Positions 35,678-43,912 of a stretch of DNA of 64,000 nucleotides are shown piece by piece. Positions within the stretch are counted from its first letter, which is position 1, and each line of letters opens with the position of its first letter. Source of the DNA: Mycolicibacterium arabiense (GTDB lineage: Bacteria > Actinomycetota > Actinomycetes > Mycobacteriales > Mycobacteriaceae); assembly GCF_010731815.2 (NCBI RefSeq), contig NZ_AP022593.1, positions 5,146,001 to 5,210,000 on the forward strand, in the 5' to 3' direction. A model generated the notes under the pieces. That model did no database searches, was not told where the DNA came from, and saw only the letters and a program-made list of their open reading frames with translations. The position numbers were made by a program, and so were the translations under genes.

Positions 35678-36540
35678 GGGTTGACGAACCGAACCACGAC
35701 GTCGGTGAAGGCGTCGTTGTCGTCACCCGCTGCGGTGTGCCCGGCGTCGGACAGTTCGACGAACTCGGCCGCGGGCACCTTGGCCAGGAAGTCCTCGACG
35801 CCCTCGGTGCTGACGACGTCGGACAGCTTGCCGCGGATCAGCAGCAGCGGGATCTCGAGGTTCATCGCCGCCTGCTCGAGTTTCTCGACCCGCACGAAGG
35901 GATCGTCCTCGGGCTTGGTGAGGAACGCCGGGTCCCAGTGCCAATACCACCGGCCGTCGCGTAGCCGCAGATTCTTCTTCAACCCCTCGACGTTGCGCGG
36001 CTTGTCGCGGTGCGGAAGGTAGGCGGCCACGGCGTCGGCGGCGTCGTCCAGCGAGTCGAAGCCATGGACGTGGCTGAACATGAAGTCGCGGATGCGGGCG
36101 CTGCCGTCCTTCTCGAAGCGCGGCACCACGTCGACGAGGACCAGCTTGGTGACCAACTCGGGCCCCGCCTCGTGCGCGGCGGCGATGCCGGTCAGCCCGC
36201 CCATGCTGGCGCCGATCAGGACGACGGGCCTGCCGATCTGATAGAGCACCGCGAGCGTGTCGCTGCACAGTGCCTCGACCGTGTACGTGGCCGTCGGCGA
36301 GCGGTCGCTGTCGCCGTGTCCGCGGCTGTCCAGGGCGACGACGTGGAAGCCGGCGTCGGCCAGGATCTGCCCGGTGTTCTTCCAGGAGTACCGGTTCTGG
36401 CCACCGCCGTGCAGCATGACGATGGTCGGCCGATCGGCTGCCGAGGGGGCGTCGCGGTTCCACTCGTCGGCGACCAGGTTCAAGTCGTCGACGCCGCGAA
36501 ACGACACGGTCTGTACTGCGCCCACGTTGGTCACGGCCAT
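35674..36540 (-). CDS. Alpha/beta hydrolase
   Basis: 288 aa. Oxyanion HGGG, nucleophile S112 in GASMGG, and the catalytic histidine in DAGHTAAGD near residue 270; an acid in the LIRGKLSDVVS loop completes the triad. First gene of a two-gene unit: its stop overlaps the aminotransferase-fusion start by 4 nt, so the two products probably act in one pathway. Substrate unknown; typical small ester or amide hydrolase. Confidence 0.82.
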   Translation of the reverse strand: MAVTNVGAVQTVSFRGVDDLNLVADEWNRDAPSAADRPTIVMLHGGGQNRYSWKNTGQILADAGFHVVALDSRGHGDSDRSPTATYTVEALCSDTLAVLYQIGRPVVLIGASMGGLTGIAAAHEAGPELVTKLVLVDVVPRFEKDGSARIRDFMFSHVHGFDSLDDAADAVAAYLPHRDKPRNVEGLKKNLRLRDGRWYWHWDPAFLTKPEDDPFVRVEKLEQAAMNLEIPLLLIRGKLSDVVSTEGVEDFLAKVPAAEFVELSDAGHTAAGDDNDAFTDVVVRFVNP

Positions 36541-36667
36541 GTACTCCGTCTTCTGTCCTCGCCAGCGCTCATCGCCGGCGACCTCACGTTACTAATGCGG
36601 CTGCCCCGACCGGAGCCGACCCGGGAAGTCCGCGATGAGTTTCGCAGCCCGCGCCGGTCGGTACGGC

Positions 36668-37141
36668 ATGCCCAACATCACTCCTTCACTCTGGTTCGAC
36701 GGCGACCTCGAGGCCGCTGCCGCGTTCTACACCTCGGTGTTCCCCAACTCGTCGATCGAGGGATTCGTCCGTGCCACCGAGGCCTGGCCGAACGACGCGG
36801 GCGCCGTCGTCTACGGAACGTTCGTCCTCGACGGTCAGCGCTTCCTCGGCATCAACGGCGGCCCGCAGTTCCCCTTCACCGAGGCCGTGTCCTTCGAAGT
36901 GCTCTGCGCCGACCAGGACGAGGTCGACTACTACTGGTCGGCGCTGGTCGACGGCGGCGAGGAATCGCAGTGCGGCTGGCTCAAGGACCGGTTCGGACTG
37001 AGCTGGCAGATCGTGCCCAAGCGGCTCTACGAGCTGACCGAGGACCCCGACACGGCGCGGTCCGACGCAGCGGTCACGGCCATGATGGGCATGCGCAAGA
37101 TCGTGATCGCCGACCTGGAGGCCGCCGCGGACGGAGTCTGA
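36668..37141 (+). CDS. PhnB/3-demethylubiquinone methyltransferase-like VOC protein
   Basis: 157 aa of the VOC (glyoxalase/bleomycin resistance) superfamily. The N-terminal MPNITPSLWFDGDLEAAAAFYTSVFPNS, FLGINGGPQFPFTEAVSF and GWLKDRFGLSWQIVPKRL blocks are those of the PhnB-type group. No function is reliably known for such proteins. ATG at 36668 gives the family N-terminus; ATG at 36635 would add 11 residues. Divergent from the hydrolase gene. Confidence 0.75.
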   Translation: MPNITPSLWFDGDLEAAAAFYTSVFPNSSIEGFVRATEAWPNDAGAVVYGTFVLDGQRFLGINGGPQFPFTEAVSFEVLCADQDEVDYYWSALVDGGEESQCGWLKDRFGLSWQIVPKRLYELTEDPDTARSDAAVTAMMGMRKIVIADLEAAADGV

Positions 37142-37248
37142 TCCCCGCGAGTCGCCGCACCAGACGCTCCGACGGGCACGTACTTTGGACCGGACCCACA
37201 CGCGTACACGCGGGCCGCCCCGGTTCGCAGCGCCACGGAGGAGCACAC

Positions 37249-37872
37249 ATGGCAGACGACGATGCTGCCCCGACGGCCGAGGTGACCGGCGCCGATCAGC
37301 CGACCGCGGACGGCGAACCGACCGAGGCCGCCGAGGCCACCGAAGCGTCCGACACCGCAACCGCGTCGGAGCCGGCTCCGGCGGCACCGACGTCGCACGT
37401 GCAGCTGGCCCTCATCGCCGGGCTGGTGCTCATGCTGGCACTGAGTGGGCTCACCGGGTGGCTTGCGTTCCGCGCCCATCAGTCGAGCGAACTCGCCGAC
37501 CAGCGGGAAGTGTTCCTGCAGGTGGGCAAGCAGGGTGCCATCAACCTGACCACCATCGACTACACCCGGGTCGACGCGGACGTGCAACGCATCCTCGACT
37601 CGGCCACCGGTGCGTTCTACGACGACTTCCAGCGGCGCGCCCAACCGTTCGCGGAGGTGGTCAAGCAGGTGAAGTCGAAGTCCGTCGGCTCGGTGACCGA
37701 GGCCGGCATCAAGGACCAGACCGCCGACGGTGCCAAGGTCGTCCTCGCGGTCACCGTCGACACCGCGGTCGAGGGTCAGCCCCCGCAGACGCCGCGATCC
37801 TGGCGCATGCTCATCTCGGTGCAGCAGGTCGGGGCCGATGCAAAGGTGTCCAACGTGGAGTTCGTGGCATGA
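37249..37872 (+). CDS. Orphan Mce-associated membrane protein (Mas), gene 1
   Basis: 207 aa. A disordered Ala/Thr/Glu-rich N-terminus (about 45 residues), one membrane helix (LALIAGLVLMLALSGLTGWLAF), then an extracytoplasmic alpha/beta domain with the typical Mas wording (REVFLQVGKQGAINLTTIDYTRVDADVQRILDSATGAFYDDF). Mas proteins stabilise Mce lipid-import complexes; no yrbE or mce gene lies nearby, so this is an orphan pair. A GGAGGA site precedes the ATG. Its TGA overlaps the next gene's ATG. Confidence 0.8.
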   Translation: MADDDAAPTAEVTGADQPTADGEPTEAAEATEASDTATASEPAPAAPTSHVQLALIAGLVLMLALSGLTGWLAFRAHQSSELADQREVFLQVGKQGAINLTTIDYTRVDADVQRILDSATGAFYDDFQRRAQPFAEVVKQVKSKSVGSVTEAGIKDQTADGAKVVLAVTVDTAVEGQPPQTPRSWRMLISVQQVGADAKVSNVEFVA

Positions 37873-38492
37873 CGGATCGCACGGTTCCAGGCGACGACGA
37901 GACCGCCGCCGTGGAGCCCGAGAGCACGGCGATCGAGGCCGACACCACGCCGGAGACGGCACACACCCCACCCGCCGTCGGGACGGCCACCACCCACGCG
38001 ACCCCAGGGACCGACTGGACCCGCGTGCTCGCCTACGGAATCCTGCCGGGACTGGTGCTGCTGCTCGCGCTCGCCGCGGCGTACCTGAAGTTCGTCGACG
38101 ACTCGGTGCGCACCGACGACGAAGTGCGCACCGAGACGGTCCAGGCCGCCAGCGACAGCACCGTCAAGCTGCTGTCCTACACGCCCGATCAGGTGGAGCA
38201 GCAGCTCGGCGACGCCCGCAACCTGATCACCGGCCCGTTCCTGGACACCTACACCGCGCTGATCAACGACGTCGTGATCCCCGGCGCCAAGGAGAAGCAG
38301 ATCGCGGCGACCGCGAGCGTGCCGCAGGCCGCGGCGGTCTCGGCCGGCCCGGATCGGGCCGTCGTGCTGGTGTTCGTCAACCAGAGCGTGGTCGTGGGTA
38401 ATGCCGCTCCGGCGAACACCGCATCGAGCGTCCGGGTGACCATGGACAAGGTGGACGACCGGTGGCTGATCTCGGGCTTCGATCCGGTGTGA
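37869..38492 (+). CDS. Orphan Mce-associated membrane protein (Mas), gene 2
   Basis: 207 aa, the same length and plan as its partner: disordered acidic N-terminus, membrane helix (VLAYGILPGLVLLLALAAAYL), and a VQAASDSTVKLLSYTPDQVEQQLGDARNLITGPFLDTY domain ending RWLISGFDPV. The ATGA overlap indicates translational coupling, probably to give a heterodimer. Comparable orphan pairs are known in mycobacteria (for example OmamA/OmamB), which serve Mce systems encoded elsewhere. Role here is inferred. Confidence 0.8.
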   Translation: MTDRTVPGDDETAAVEPESTAIEADTTPETAHTPPAVGTATTHATPGTDWTRVLAYGILPGLVLLLALAAAYLKFVDDSVRTDDEVRTETVQAASDSTVKLLSYTPDQVEQQLGDARNLITGPFLDTYTALINDVVIPGAKEKQIAATASVPQAAAVSAGPDRAVVLVFVNQSVVVGNAAPANTASSVRVTMDKVDDRWLISGFDPV

Positions 38493-38496
38493 TGGC

Positions 38497-39390
38497 ATGA
38501 CCGATCCGCGAATCCTCGACGTATCGACGCCCGCCGTCGACGTGAAGGCGCTGGTGTGGGGACCCGAAGACGGCCCGATTGCCCTGTGCCTGCACGGTTT
38601 TCCCGATACCGCGCACGGGTGGCGCAAGGTGGCCCCTGCGCTGGTGGCGGCCGGCTACCGCGTCGTCGCCCCGTTCCTGCGCGGCTACGCGCCGTCGTCG
38701 CTGGCATCGGACGGCAGCTACCACGTCGGCGCCCTGATGGACGACGCGCTGCGCGTGCGCGACGCCGCGGGCGGCACCGACCGGGACGTCCTCATCGGGC
38801 ACGACTGGGGTGCGATCGCCGCCACCGGGCTCGCAGCCATGCCCGGCAGCCCGTTCACCAAGGCCGTCATCATGTCGGTGCCTCCCTCGGCGTCGTTCCG
38901 GGGCAAGGTGCCCGACGTCGGCAGGTTGCTCGCGGGGATCCCGCGCCAGCTGATGCGCAGCTGGTACATCGCCTATCACCAATTGCCCTATCTGCCGGAC
39001 CGTTCCGCGTCGTGGCTGATCCCGCGGCTGTGGCGGCAATGGTCGCCGGGCTACGACGCCACCGAGGACGTCGCCCTGGTCAAGGCGGCCATCGGGTCGC
39101 CGGACAACTGGCGCGCCGCGCTGGCGTACTACCGGCAGACCGTCCGCGCGAGCAAGCCGCCCGCGAGTTATGCCGAGCTGCACCGGCATTGGCTGTCGCA
39201 GCCTGCGCTGCCGACGCTGTACCTGCACGGGACCGACGACGGCTGCGCGTCGGCGGACTACACCCGTTGGGTGACGCGTGCACTGCCCGACGGCAGTCGG
39301 ACCGCACTGGTCGACGACGCCGGGCACTTCCTGCAGCTCGAACAGCCCGACGTGGTCGCCCGGCTGATAGTCGAGTTCGTCGAACGCTAG
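38497..39390 (+). CDS. Epoxide hydrolase/haloalkane dehalogenase-like alpha/beta hydrolase
   Basis: 297 aa. HGFPDT oxyanion block and nucleophile D103 in GHDWGA, an aspartate as in epoxide hydrolases and dehalogenases; D in LHGTDDGC and H in DDAGHFLQLE complete the triad. Cap domain between about residues 130 and 220. It starts 4 nt after the Mas pair and may be transcribed with it. Its TAG shares a CTAG with the convergent SDR gene. Substrate unknown. Confidence 0.82.
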   Translation: MTDPRILDVSTPAVDVKALVWGPEDGPIALCLHGFPDTAHGWRKVAPALVAAGYRVVAPFLRGYAPSSLASDGSYHVGALMDDALRVRDAAGGTDRDVLIGHDWGAIAATGLAAMPGSPFTKAVIMSVPPSASFRGKVPDVGRLLAGIPRQLMRSWYIAYHQLPYLPDRSASWLIPRLWRQWSPGYDATEDVALVKAAIGSPDNWRAALAYYRQTVRASKPPASYAELHRHWLSQPALPTLYLHGTDDGCASADYTRWVTRALPDGSRTALVDDAGHFLQLEQPDVVARLIVEFVER

Positions 39391-40190
39391 CGCTTCTTCA
39401 GCGACGGATGGCTGCGCGCCAGGATCGGCAGCAGCAGCTTGCGTGGGAGCGCCTGGTACGCAGCAGCGCCGATGCGGTTGAACACGCCGGGCACGATGAC
39501 GGTGCGGCCGGCGTCCAGGCCGTCGATCGCGGTCCTGGCGACTTCGGCCGCGTCGACCCACATGACCTTCGGCAGCGATGCCTCGGCGTCGGCGTCCGAA
39601 ATGCCTGCCGCCGCACCGAAACCGGTCTTTACCGGTCCCGGACACAGCGTGGCCGACGTGACGCCGGTACCGTGCAGCTCCTGACCGAGCGCCTGGGTGT
39701 AGGACAGCACGAAGGCCTTGGCGGCGCCGTAGGCCGCCTGCCCGGGCAGCGGGCCGAACGCGCCGACCGAGGCCACGTTGAGCACCGCGCCGCGTCCCCT
39801 CGCCACCATGCCGGGGACGAACCTGCTGCACAGGTCGACCACAGCGCAGACGTCGACCTCGACGAGGTTCAGTTCGGCTGCGGGATCGGATTCGGCCACC
39901 GGACCCGACGTGCTGAGCCCGGCGTTGTTGACCAGGACGTCGACCACCAGGCCGAGGTCGGCGACGCGCCGGGGGAGTGCCGCGCGGTCCTCGGCGCTGG
40001 ACAGGTCGGCAGGCAGCACATGCGCCGACGAGCCGAGCGCGTCGGCGAGGGCCTGCAGCTTCTCGGCGCGCCGCGCTACCAGGATCACCGTGCGTCCGCG
40101 CCTGACGAAGTCGCGCGCCAGTTCGTCGCCGATGCCCGACGACGCGCCGGTCACGAGCACCGCGCCGTCGTCACTTGCCGCTGGAAGCAT
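39387..40190 (-). CDS. Short-chain dehydrogenase/reductase (classical)
   Basis: 267 aa. TGASSGIG cofactor motif near residue 15, NNAG, catalytic Tyr-Lys in YGAAK, and PGPVKTGF. Dinucleotide use is not clear. The C-terminus (ALPRKLLLPILARSHPSLKKR) is basic and hydrophobic, as in membrane-associated SDRs acting on lipids. It diverges from the WS/DGAT-like gene with only 22 nt between starts, so their promoters overlap; a link to neutral-lipid metabolism is plausible. Confidence 0.82.
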   Translation of the reverse strand: MLPAASDDGAVLVTGASSGIGDELARDFVRRGRTVILVARRAEKLQALADALGSSAHVLPADLSSAEDRAALPRRVADLGLVVDVLVNNAGLSTSGPVAESDPAAELNLVEVDVCAVVDLCSRFVPGMVARGRGAVLNVASVGAFGPLPGQAAYGAAKAFVLSYTQALGQELHGTGVTSATLCPGPVKTGFGAAAGISDADAEASLPKVMWVDAAEVARTAIDGLDAGRTVIVPGVFNRIGAAAYQALPRKLLLPILARSHPSLKKR

Positions 40191-40200
40191 CGCTGCAGCC

Positions 40201-40206
40201 TAGCCT
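40201..40206 (+). promoter_or_regulatory. -10 box TAGCCT, probable leaderless promoter
   Basis: TAGCCT ends 6 nt before the ATG of the WS/DGAT-like gene, inside the 22-nt divergent gap. Confidence 0.4.
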
Positions 40207-40212
40207 TGGTCC

Positions 40213-41490
40213 ATGACCGCCCGGCCACTCGCGCCCGCCGATGCGCAGACGCTGTGGCTGGCGGAGAAGATCCCGAGCGATCAGGTGCTGATCTACGGGT
40301 TCGACGGGGTGCCCGGCGACCTGCCGGACGCTCTCGCGACCGTCGCCCGACGCGCGCGGGCGTGTGGCGACCTCGCGGTGCGGGTCGAGAACCGAAGTCG
40401 CGGAGGGTATCCCGCGTGGATCGGCTCGGGCGTCGACGACCGGTTGGTCGTGCACGAGCCATCGGACGCGCGCTGGGCCGGCTGCCTCGCAGCGGCCGTC
40501 GCGCTCAGCGAGGCGCCGTTGAACCCATACGTCGCGCCGTGGCGACTGCACGTGTTTCCCGGCGTCGACGGGATACCCGGGTCGACCGGGCCGGGCACCG
40601 TGGCCGCATTCCACGCCGTCCACGCGCTCGGCGACGGCACCCGGTTGGCTGCGCTGGCGGCCACGCTGTTCGGGCGCCGGGGTCCGATACCCCAGGCCCG
40701 CCCACCCCGAGGCGGACCCGCCGCGATGCCCTGGCGCGGTGTGCGCGCCGCCCTCGCGCACCGAGAGATGGTCCGCGACGAGCGGTCGGGCGTCGTGCCG
40801 CCGCCCGCCCAGCAGTACCCGCTGCGGCGGACCAACGAGTGGTCGGCGGGCACGACGCTGTTGCGCACGGTCGTCCGCAGGCGCGACGAGTGGCGCGAGG
40901 GTCCGGTGACCGTGACCGCGCTGGCAGCGGTGTCAGAGGCGCTCGCCTGGCTGCTGCGCGAGTTCGGCGACGACCCCGTTCCGCTCGGCGCCGAGGTACC
41001 GATGGCCCACCGCGGCCCGCGCCTGGCCCACAACCACTACGGCAACGTCGCGGTCGACCTGCATCCAGACGTGCCGCTCGCAACCCGGGCAGCCCGCATC
41101 GCCGCCGACCTCGATGCCCGCAGGCGCCGTGCCGAGCATCCCGCGAACCGCGCGGGCGACCTGGCCTTCGCGGCGATGCCGGCGCCACTGTTGCGCTGGG
41201 GGGTGGGGAAGTTCGACCCGGCCGCGCGGTCGTCGAGCGTCACCGGCAACACCGTGGTGACCAGCGTCGACCGCGGCGCCGCGGACCTCGAGTTCGGCGG
41301 CGCACCCGTCGTCGTCACCTCGGACGTACCGGCGCTGTCGCCGATGATGGGGCTCGTCCACGGCGTGCACGGCATCGGCGACGCGATCTCGGTGAGCGTG
41401 CACGCCCGCGAGTCCGCGATCGGCGGCGAGGCAGGTCTGGACGGCTACTTCGAGCGGCTGGCGGCGGCACTCGGACCGTCGGGGGCTTGA
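40213..41490 (+). CDS. WS/DGAT-like acyltransferase (degenerate motif)
   Basis: 425 aa of the condensation-domain/WS-DGAT type. The active-site motif reads H134-AV-H137-ALG-D141-G142: the HxxxDG part is kept, but the canonical HHxxxDG doublet is altered. C-terminal features VTGNTVVTSVDRG, DVPALSPMMGLVHGVHGIGDAISVSVH match the acyltransferase fold (usual GDxxSVSVH-like region). Family members make wax esters or triacylglycerols; several mycobacterial relatives have weak or unknown activity. Divergent with the SDR gene. Confidence 0.7.
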   Translation: MTARPLAPADAQTLWLAEKIPSDQVLIYGFDGVPGDLPDALATVARRARACGDLAVRVENRSRGGYPAWIGSGVDDRLVVHEPSDARWAGCLAAAVALSEAPLNPYVAPWRLHVFPGVDGIPGSTGPGTVAAFHAVHALGDGTRLAALAATLFGRRGPIPQARPPRGGPAAMPWRGVRAALAHREMVRDERSGVVPPPAQQYPLRRTNEWSAGTTLLRTVVRRRDEWREGPVTVTALAAVSEALAWLLREFGDDPVPLGAEVPMAHRGPRLAHNHYGNVAVDLHPDVPLATRAARIAADLDARRRRAEHPANRAGDLAFAAMPAPLLRWGVGKFDPAARSSSVTGNTVVTSVDRGAADLEFGGAPVVVTSDVPALSPMMGLVHGVHGIGDAISVSVHARESAIGGEAGLDGYFERLAAALGPSGA

Positions 41491-41497
41491 CCGCCCG

Positions 41498-41525
41498 CGT
41501 AACAGATGCCCTAGATTCTGTTACG
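41498..41525. promoter_or_regulatory. Inverted repeat around a leaderless -10 box
   Basis: CGTAACAGA (41498-41506) and TCTGTTACG (41517-41525) are complementary. TAGATT (41512-41517) lies between them and ends 7 nt before the GTG of the DoxX gene, so a dimeric regulator bound here would cover the promoter. Confidence 0.5.
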
Positions 41526-42046
41526 TGGAAGCCTACGATTTCGCACTTCTGGTGCTGCGCGTCGTGCTCGGTCTGACGATGGCCGCGCACGGTTACAACA
41601 AGTTCTTCGGGGGCGGCCGGATCCCCGGCACCGCCGGATGGTTCGACAGCATCGGCATGAAGCCCGGCATGTTCCACGCCCGGGTGGCGGCCACCACCGA
41701 GGTCGCCGCAGGCCTGGGCCTGGCGGTCGGCCTGCTGACGCCGATCCCCGCGGCGGGCTTCGTGGCGCTGATGCTCGTCGCGGCGTGGACGGTGCACCGC
41801 AACAACGGCTTCTTCATCGTCAAGGAGGGCTGGGAGTACAACCTCATCCTGGCCGTCGCCGCGGTGGCGATCGCAGGCCTCGGCGCGGGCAAGCTCAGCC
41901 TGGACTACCTGCTGTTCCGCGATACCGGCCTGTGGGACTTCGTCCAGGGTTGGGGTGGCCTGGCGATCGCGCTGGTGCTCGGCCTCGCCGGCGGCATCGG
42001 GCAGTTGGCAATCTTCTTCCGGCCGCCCGCGCAGAAGGACGCCTAG
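41525..42046 (+). CDS. DoxX family membrane protein
   Basis: 173 aa with four membrane helices. DoxX motifs: LLVLRVVLGLTMAAHGYNKFFGGGRIPGTAGWFDSIGMKPG at the N-terminus and VAATTEVAAGLGLAVGLLTPIPA. DoxX proteins in mycobacteria are implicated in redox/thiol homeostasis with superoxide dismutase partners; not testable here. GTG start, leaderless promoter with a flanking inverted repeat. It ends 2 nt before a strong terminator. Confidence 0.85.
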   Translation: MEAYDFALLVLRVVLGLTMAAHGYNKFFGGGRIPGTAGWFDSIGMKPGMFHARVAATTEVAAGLGLAVGLLTPIPAAGFVALMLVAAWTVHRNNGFFIVKEGWEYNLILAVAAVAIAGLGAGKLSLDYLLFRDTGLWDFVQGWGGLAIALVLGLAGGIGQLAIFFRPPAQKDA

Positions 42047-42048
42047 CC

Positions 42049-42109
42049 CGCGAGCAGACGCAAAAGCCCCTCATCCGCCGGGAATGAGGGGCTTTCGTGT
42101 CTGCTCGCG
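42049..42109. terminator. Strong terminator downstream of the DoxX gene
   Basis: Nested stem: outer CGCGAGCAGAC (42049-42059) with 42099-42109 and inner AAAGCCCCTCAT (42063-42074) with ATGAGGGGCTTT (42084-42095), 9-nt loop. Confidence 0.75.
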
Positions 42110-42131
42110 AGGGAAAGTGGTTCTGCAAAAC

Positions 42132-42145
42132 GAGAACACGTTCTA
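42132..42145. promoter_or_regulatory. KstR-like operator GAGAACACGTTCTA
   Basis: Matches TnnAACnnGTTnnA except for the first base (G for T) and is palindromic at its core (AGAACACGTTCT). It overlaps the -10 box of the DUF3556 gene by two bases. Confidence 0.6.
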
Positions 42146-42149
42146 GTCT
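42144..42149 (+). promoter_or_regulatory. -10 box TAGTCT, probable leaderless promoter
   Basis: TAGTCT ends 7 nt before the ATG at 42157 and overlaps the end of the KstR-like box, so repressor binding would occlude it. Confidence 0.5.
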
Positions 42150-42156
42150 TGCCCGC

Positions 42157-43893
42157 ATGGGTTTTCTCAAGCAGACCACCCCCGAGATCGACTTCGAGGA
42201 ATGGAGCAAGGGCAGCCGCTCCGAGAAGATCGTGCCCATGGCCCGGCACTGGGCCGAGGTCGGCTTCGGCACCCCCGTCGCGCTGCACCTGTTCTACGTC
42301 GTCAAGATCCTGCTCTACGTCCTGTTCGCGTGGCTGGTGGTCCTGACGACCACCGGCGTCGACGGGTTCACCAACGTCGGGCAGTGGTACGACGAACCCA
42401 TCGTGTTCCAGAAGGTCGTGCTGTACACGATGCTGTTCGAGGTCGTGGGGCTCGGCTGCGGGTTCGGCCCGCTGAACAACCGGTTCTCCCCGCCGATGGG
42501 CTCGATCCTCTACTGGCTGCGTCCCGGCACCATCCGGCTGCCCCCATGGCCCAACCGCATCCCGCTCACCCGCGGTGACGCCCGCACGCCGTTCGACGCG
42601 CTCGTCTACGGCGCGCTGCTGGTGGCGCTGCTCGTCGCGATCTTCTCCGACGGCTCCGGCCCGATTCCCGCGCTGGGCACCGAGGTCGGCGTCCTGCCGG
42701 TGTGGCAGACGGCGACGATCCTCGGCCTGCTCGCCGTGATCGGGCTGCGCGACAAGGTGATCTTCCTGGCCGCCCGCGGCGAGGTCTACGCGTCGCTGGC
42801 GCTGTGCTTCCTCTTCAGCGGCCCCGACATGATCATCGCGGCGAAGCTCATCTGCCTGACCATCTGGATCGGGGCGGCGACGTCCAAGCTGAACAAGCAC
42901 TTCCCGTTCGTCATCTCCACGATGATGAGCAACAATCCCGTGTTCCGACCGAAGTGGATCAAGCGGGCGTTCTTCGAGCACTTCCCCGACGACCTGCGGC
43001 CGGGCAGGCCATCCCGGGTGCTCGCGCACATCAGTACCGCGATCGAGATGCTGGTGCCGCTGGTGCTGTTTTTCAGCCACGGCGGGTGGCCGACGGCGAT
43101 CGCCGCATTCGTGATGCTGTGCTTCCACTTCGGCATCCTGTCGTCGATCCCGATGGGCGTGCCGCTGGAGTGGAACGTCTTCATGATGTTCAGCGTGCTG
43201 GCGCTGTTCGTCGGCCACGCGGACATCGGCCTGAGCGACCTGCAGAGCCCGTGGCCGATCGTGCTGCTCGCCGTGTCCGCCGGAATCGTGGTGCTGGGCA
43301 ATCTCTTTCCGCGCAAGGTCTCGTTCCTGCCCGGCATGCGGTACTACGCAGGCAACTGGGACACCTCGCTGTGGTGCGTCAAGCCCTCGGCGTCGGCGAA
43401 GATCGAGGCGAACGTCGTCTCCATCGCGAGCATGCCCCAGGCCCAGATGGAGAAGTTCTACGGCAGCCCGGAGACGGCGCAGATGTACCTCTACATGGGA
43501 TATGCGTTCCGCTCGTTCAACACCCACGGCCGCGCGATGTTCACCCTCGCCCATCGGGCGATGGCCGGCCACGACGAGGACGACTACGTGCTGACCGACG
43601 GCGAGCGCATCGTGTCCACCGCGATCGGCTGGAACTTCGGCGACGGCCACATGAGCAACGAACAGCTCGTCGCGGCGCTACAGCAGCGCTGTCACTTCGA
43701 ACCCGGCGAGGTGCGCATCGTGATGCTCGACGCGCAGCCCATCCATCGGCAGCGCCAGGAGTACCGCCTCGTCGATGCGGCGACCGGTGAGTTCGAGCGG
43801 GGCGTCGTCGAGGTCGCCGACATGGTGACCCGGCAGCCGTGGGACGACACGGTGCCGGTTCAGGTCACCTGGTCGAAGTCGGTCACTGCTTGA
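42157..43893 (+). CDS. DUF3556 multi-spanning membrane protein
   Basis: 578 aa. About eight to ten membrane helices in residues 40-380, a conserved GWNFGDGHMSNEQLV segment and a soluble C-terminal domain (about residues 400-578). This plan fits the DUF3556 family common in mycobacteria; molecular function unknown, though hydrophobic pockets with conserved His residues (FHFGILSSIPMG) suggest lipid handling. A KstR-like box at the promoter points to sterol or lipid catabolism. Convergent with the GntR gene at a 19-nt gap. Confidence 0.75.
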   Translation: MGFLKQTTPEIDFEEWSKGSRSEKIVPMARHWAEVGFGTPVALHLFYVVKILLYVLFAWLVVLTTTGVDGFTNVGQWYDEPIVFQKVVLYTMLFEVVGLGCGFGPLNNRFSPPMGSILYWLRPGTIRLPPWPNRIPLTRGDARTPFDALVYGALLVALLVAIFSDGSGPIPALGTEVGVLPVWQTATILGLLAVIGLRDKVIFLAARGEVYASLALCFLFSGPDMIIAAKLICLTIWIGAATSKLNKHFPFVISTMMSNNPVFRPKWIKRAFFEHFPDDLRPGRPSRVLAHISTAIEMLVPLVLFFSHGGWPTAIAAFVMLCFHFGILSSIPMGVPLEWNVFMMFSVLALFVGHADIGLSDLQSPWPIVLLAVSAGIVVLGNLFPRKVSFLPGMRYYAGNWDTSLWCVKPSASAKIEANVVSIASMPQAQMEKFYGSPETAQMYLYMGYAFRSFNTHGRAMFTLAHRAMAGHDEDDYVLTDGERIVSTAIGWNFGDGHMSNEQLVAALQQRCHFEPGEVRIVMLDAQPIHRQRQEYRLVDAATGEFERGVVEVADMVTRQPWDDTVPVQVTWSKSVTA

Positions 43894-43912
43894 GACGTCA
43901 CAGCTCGAGACG

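Noticed and set aside
32687..36022. 1111-codon plus-strand open frame
   Set aside because: Antisense to the kinase-aminotransferase fusion; low-complexity translation with no recognisable family.
38556..41576. 1006-codon plus-strand open frame across several genes
   Set aside because: Out-of-frame shadow of the hydrolase, SDR and acyltransferase genes, which have clear motifs.
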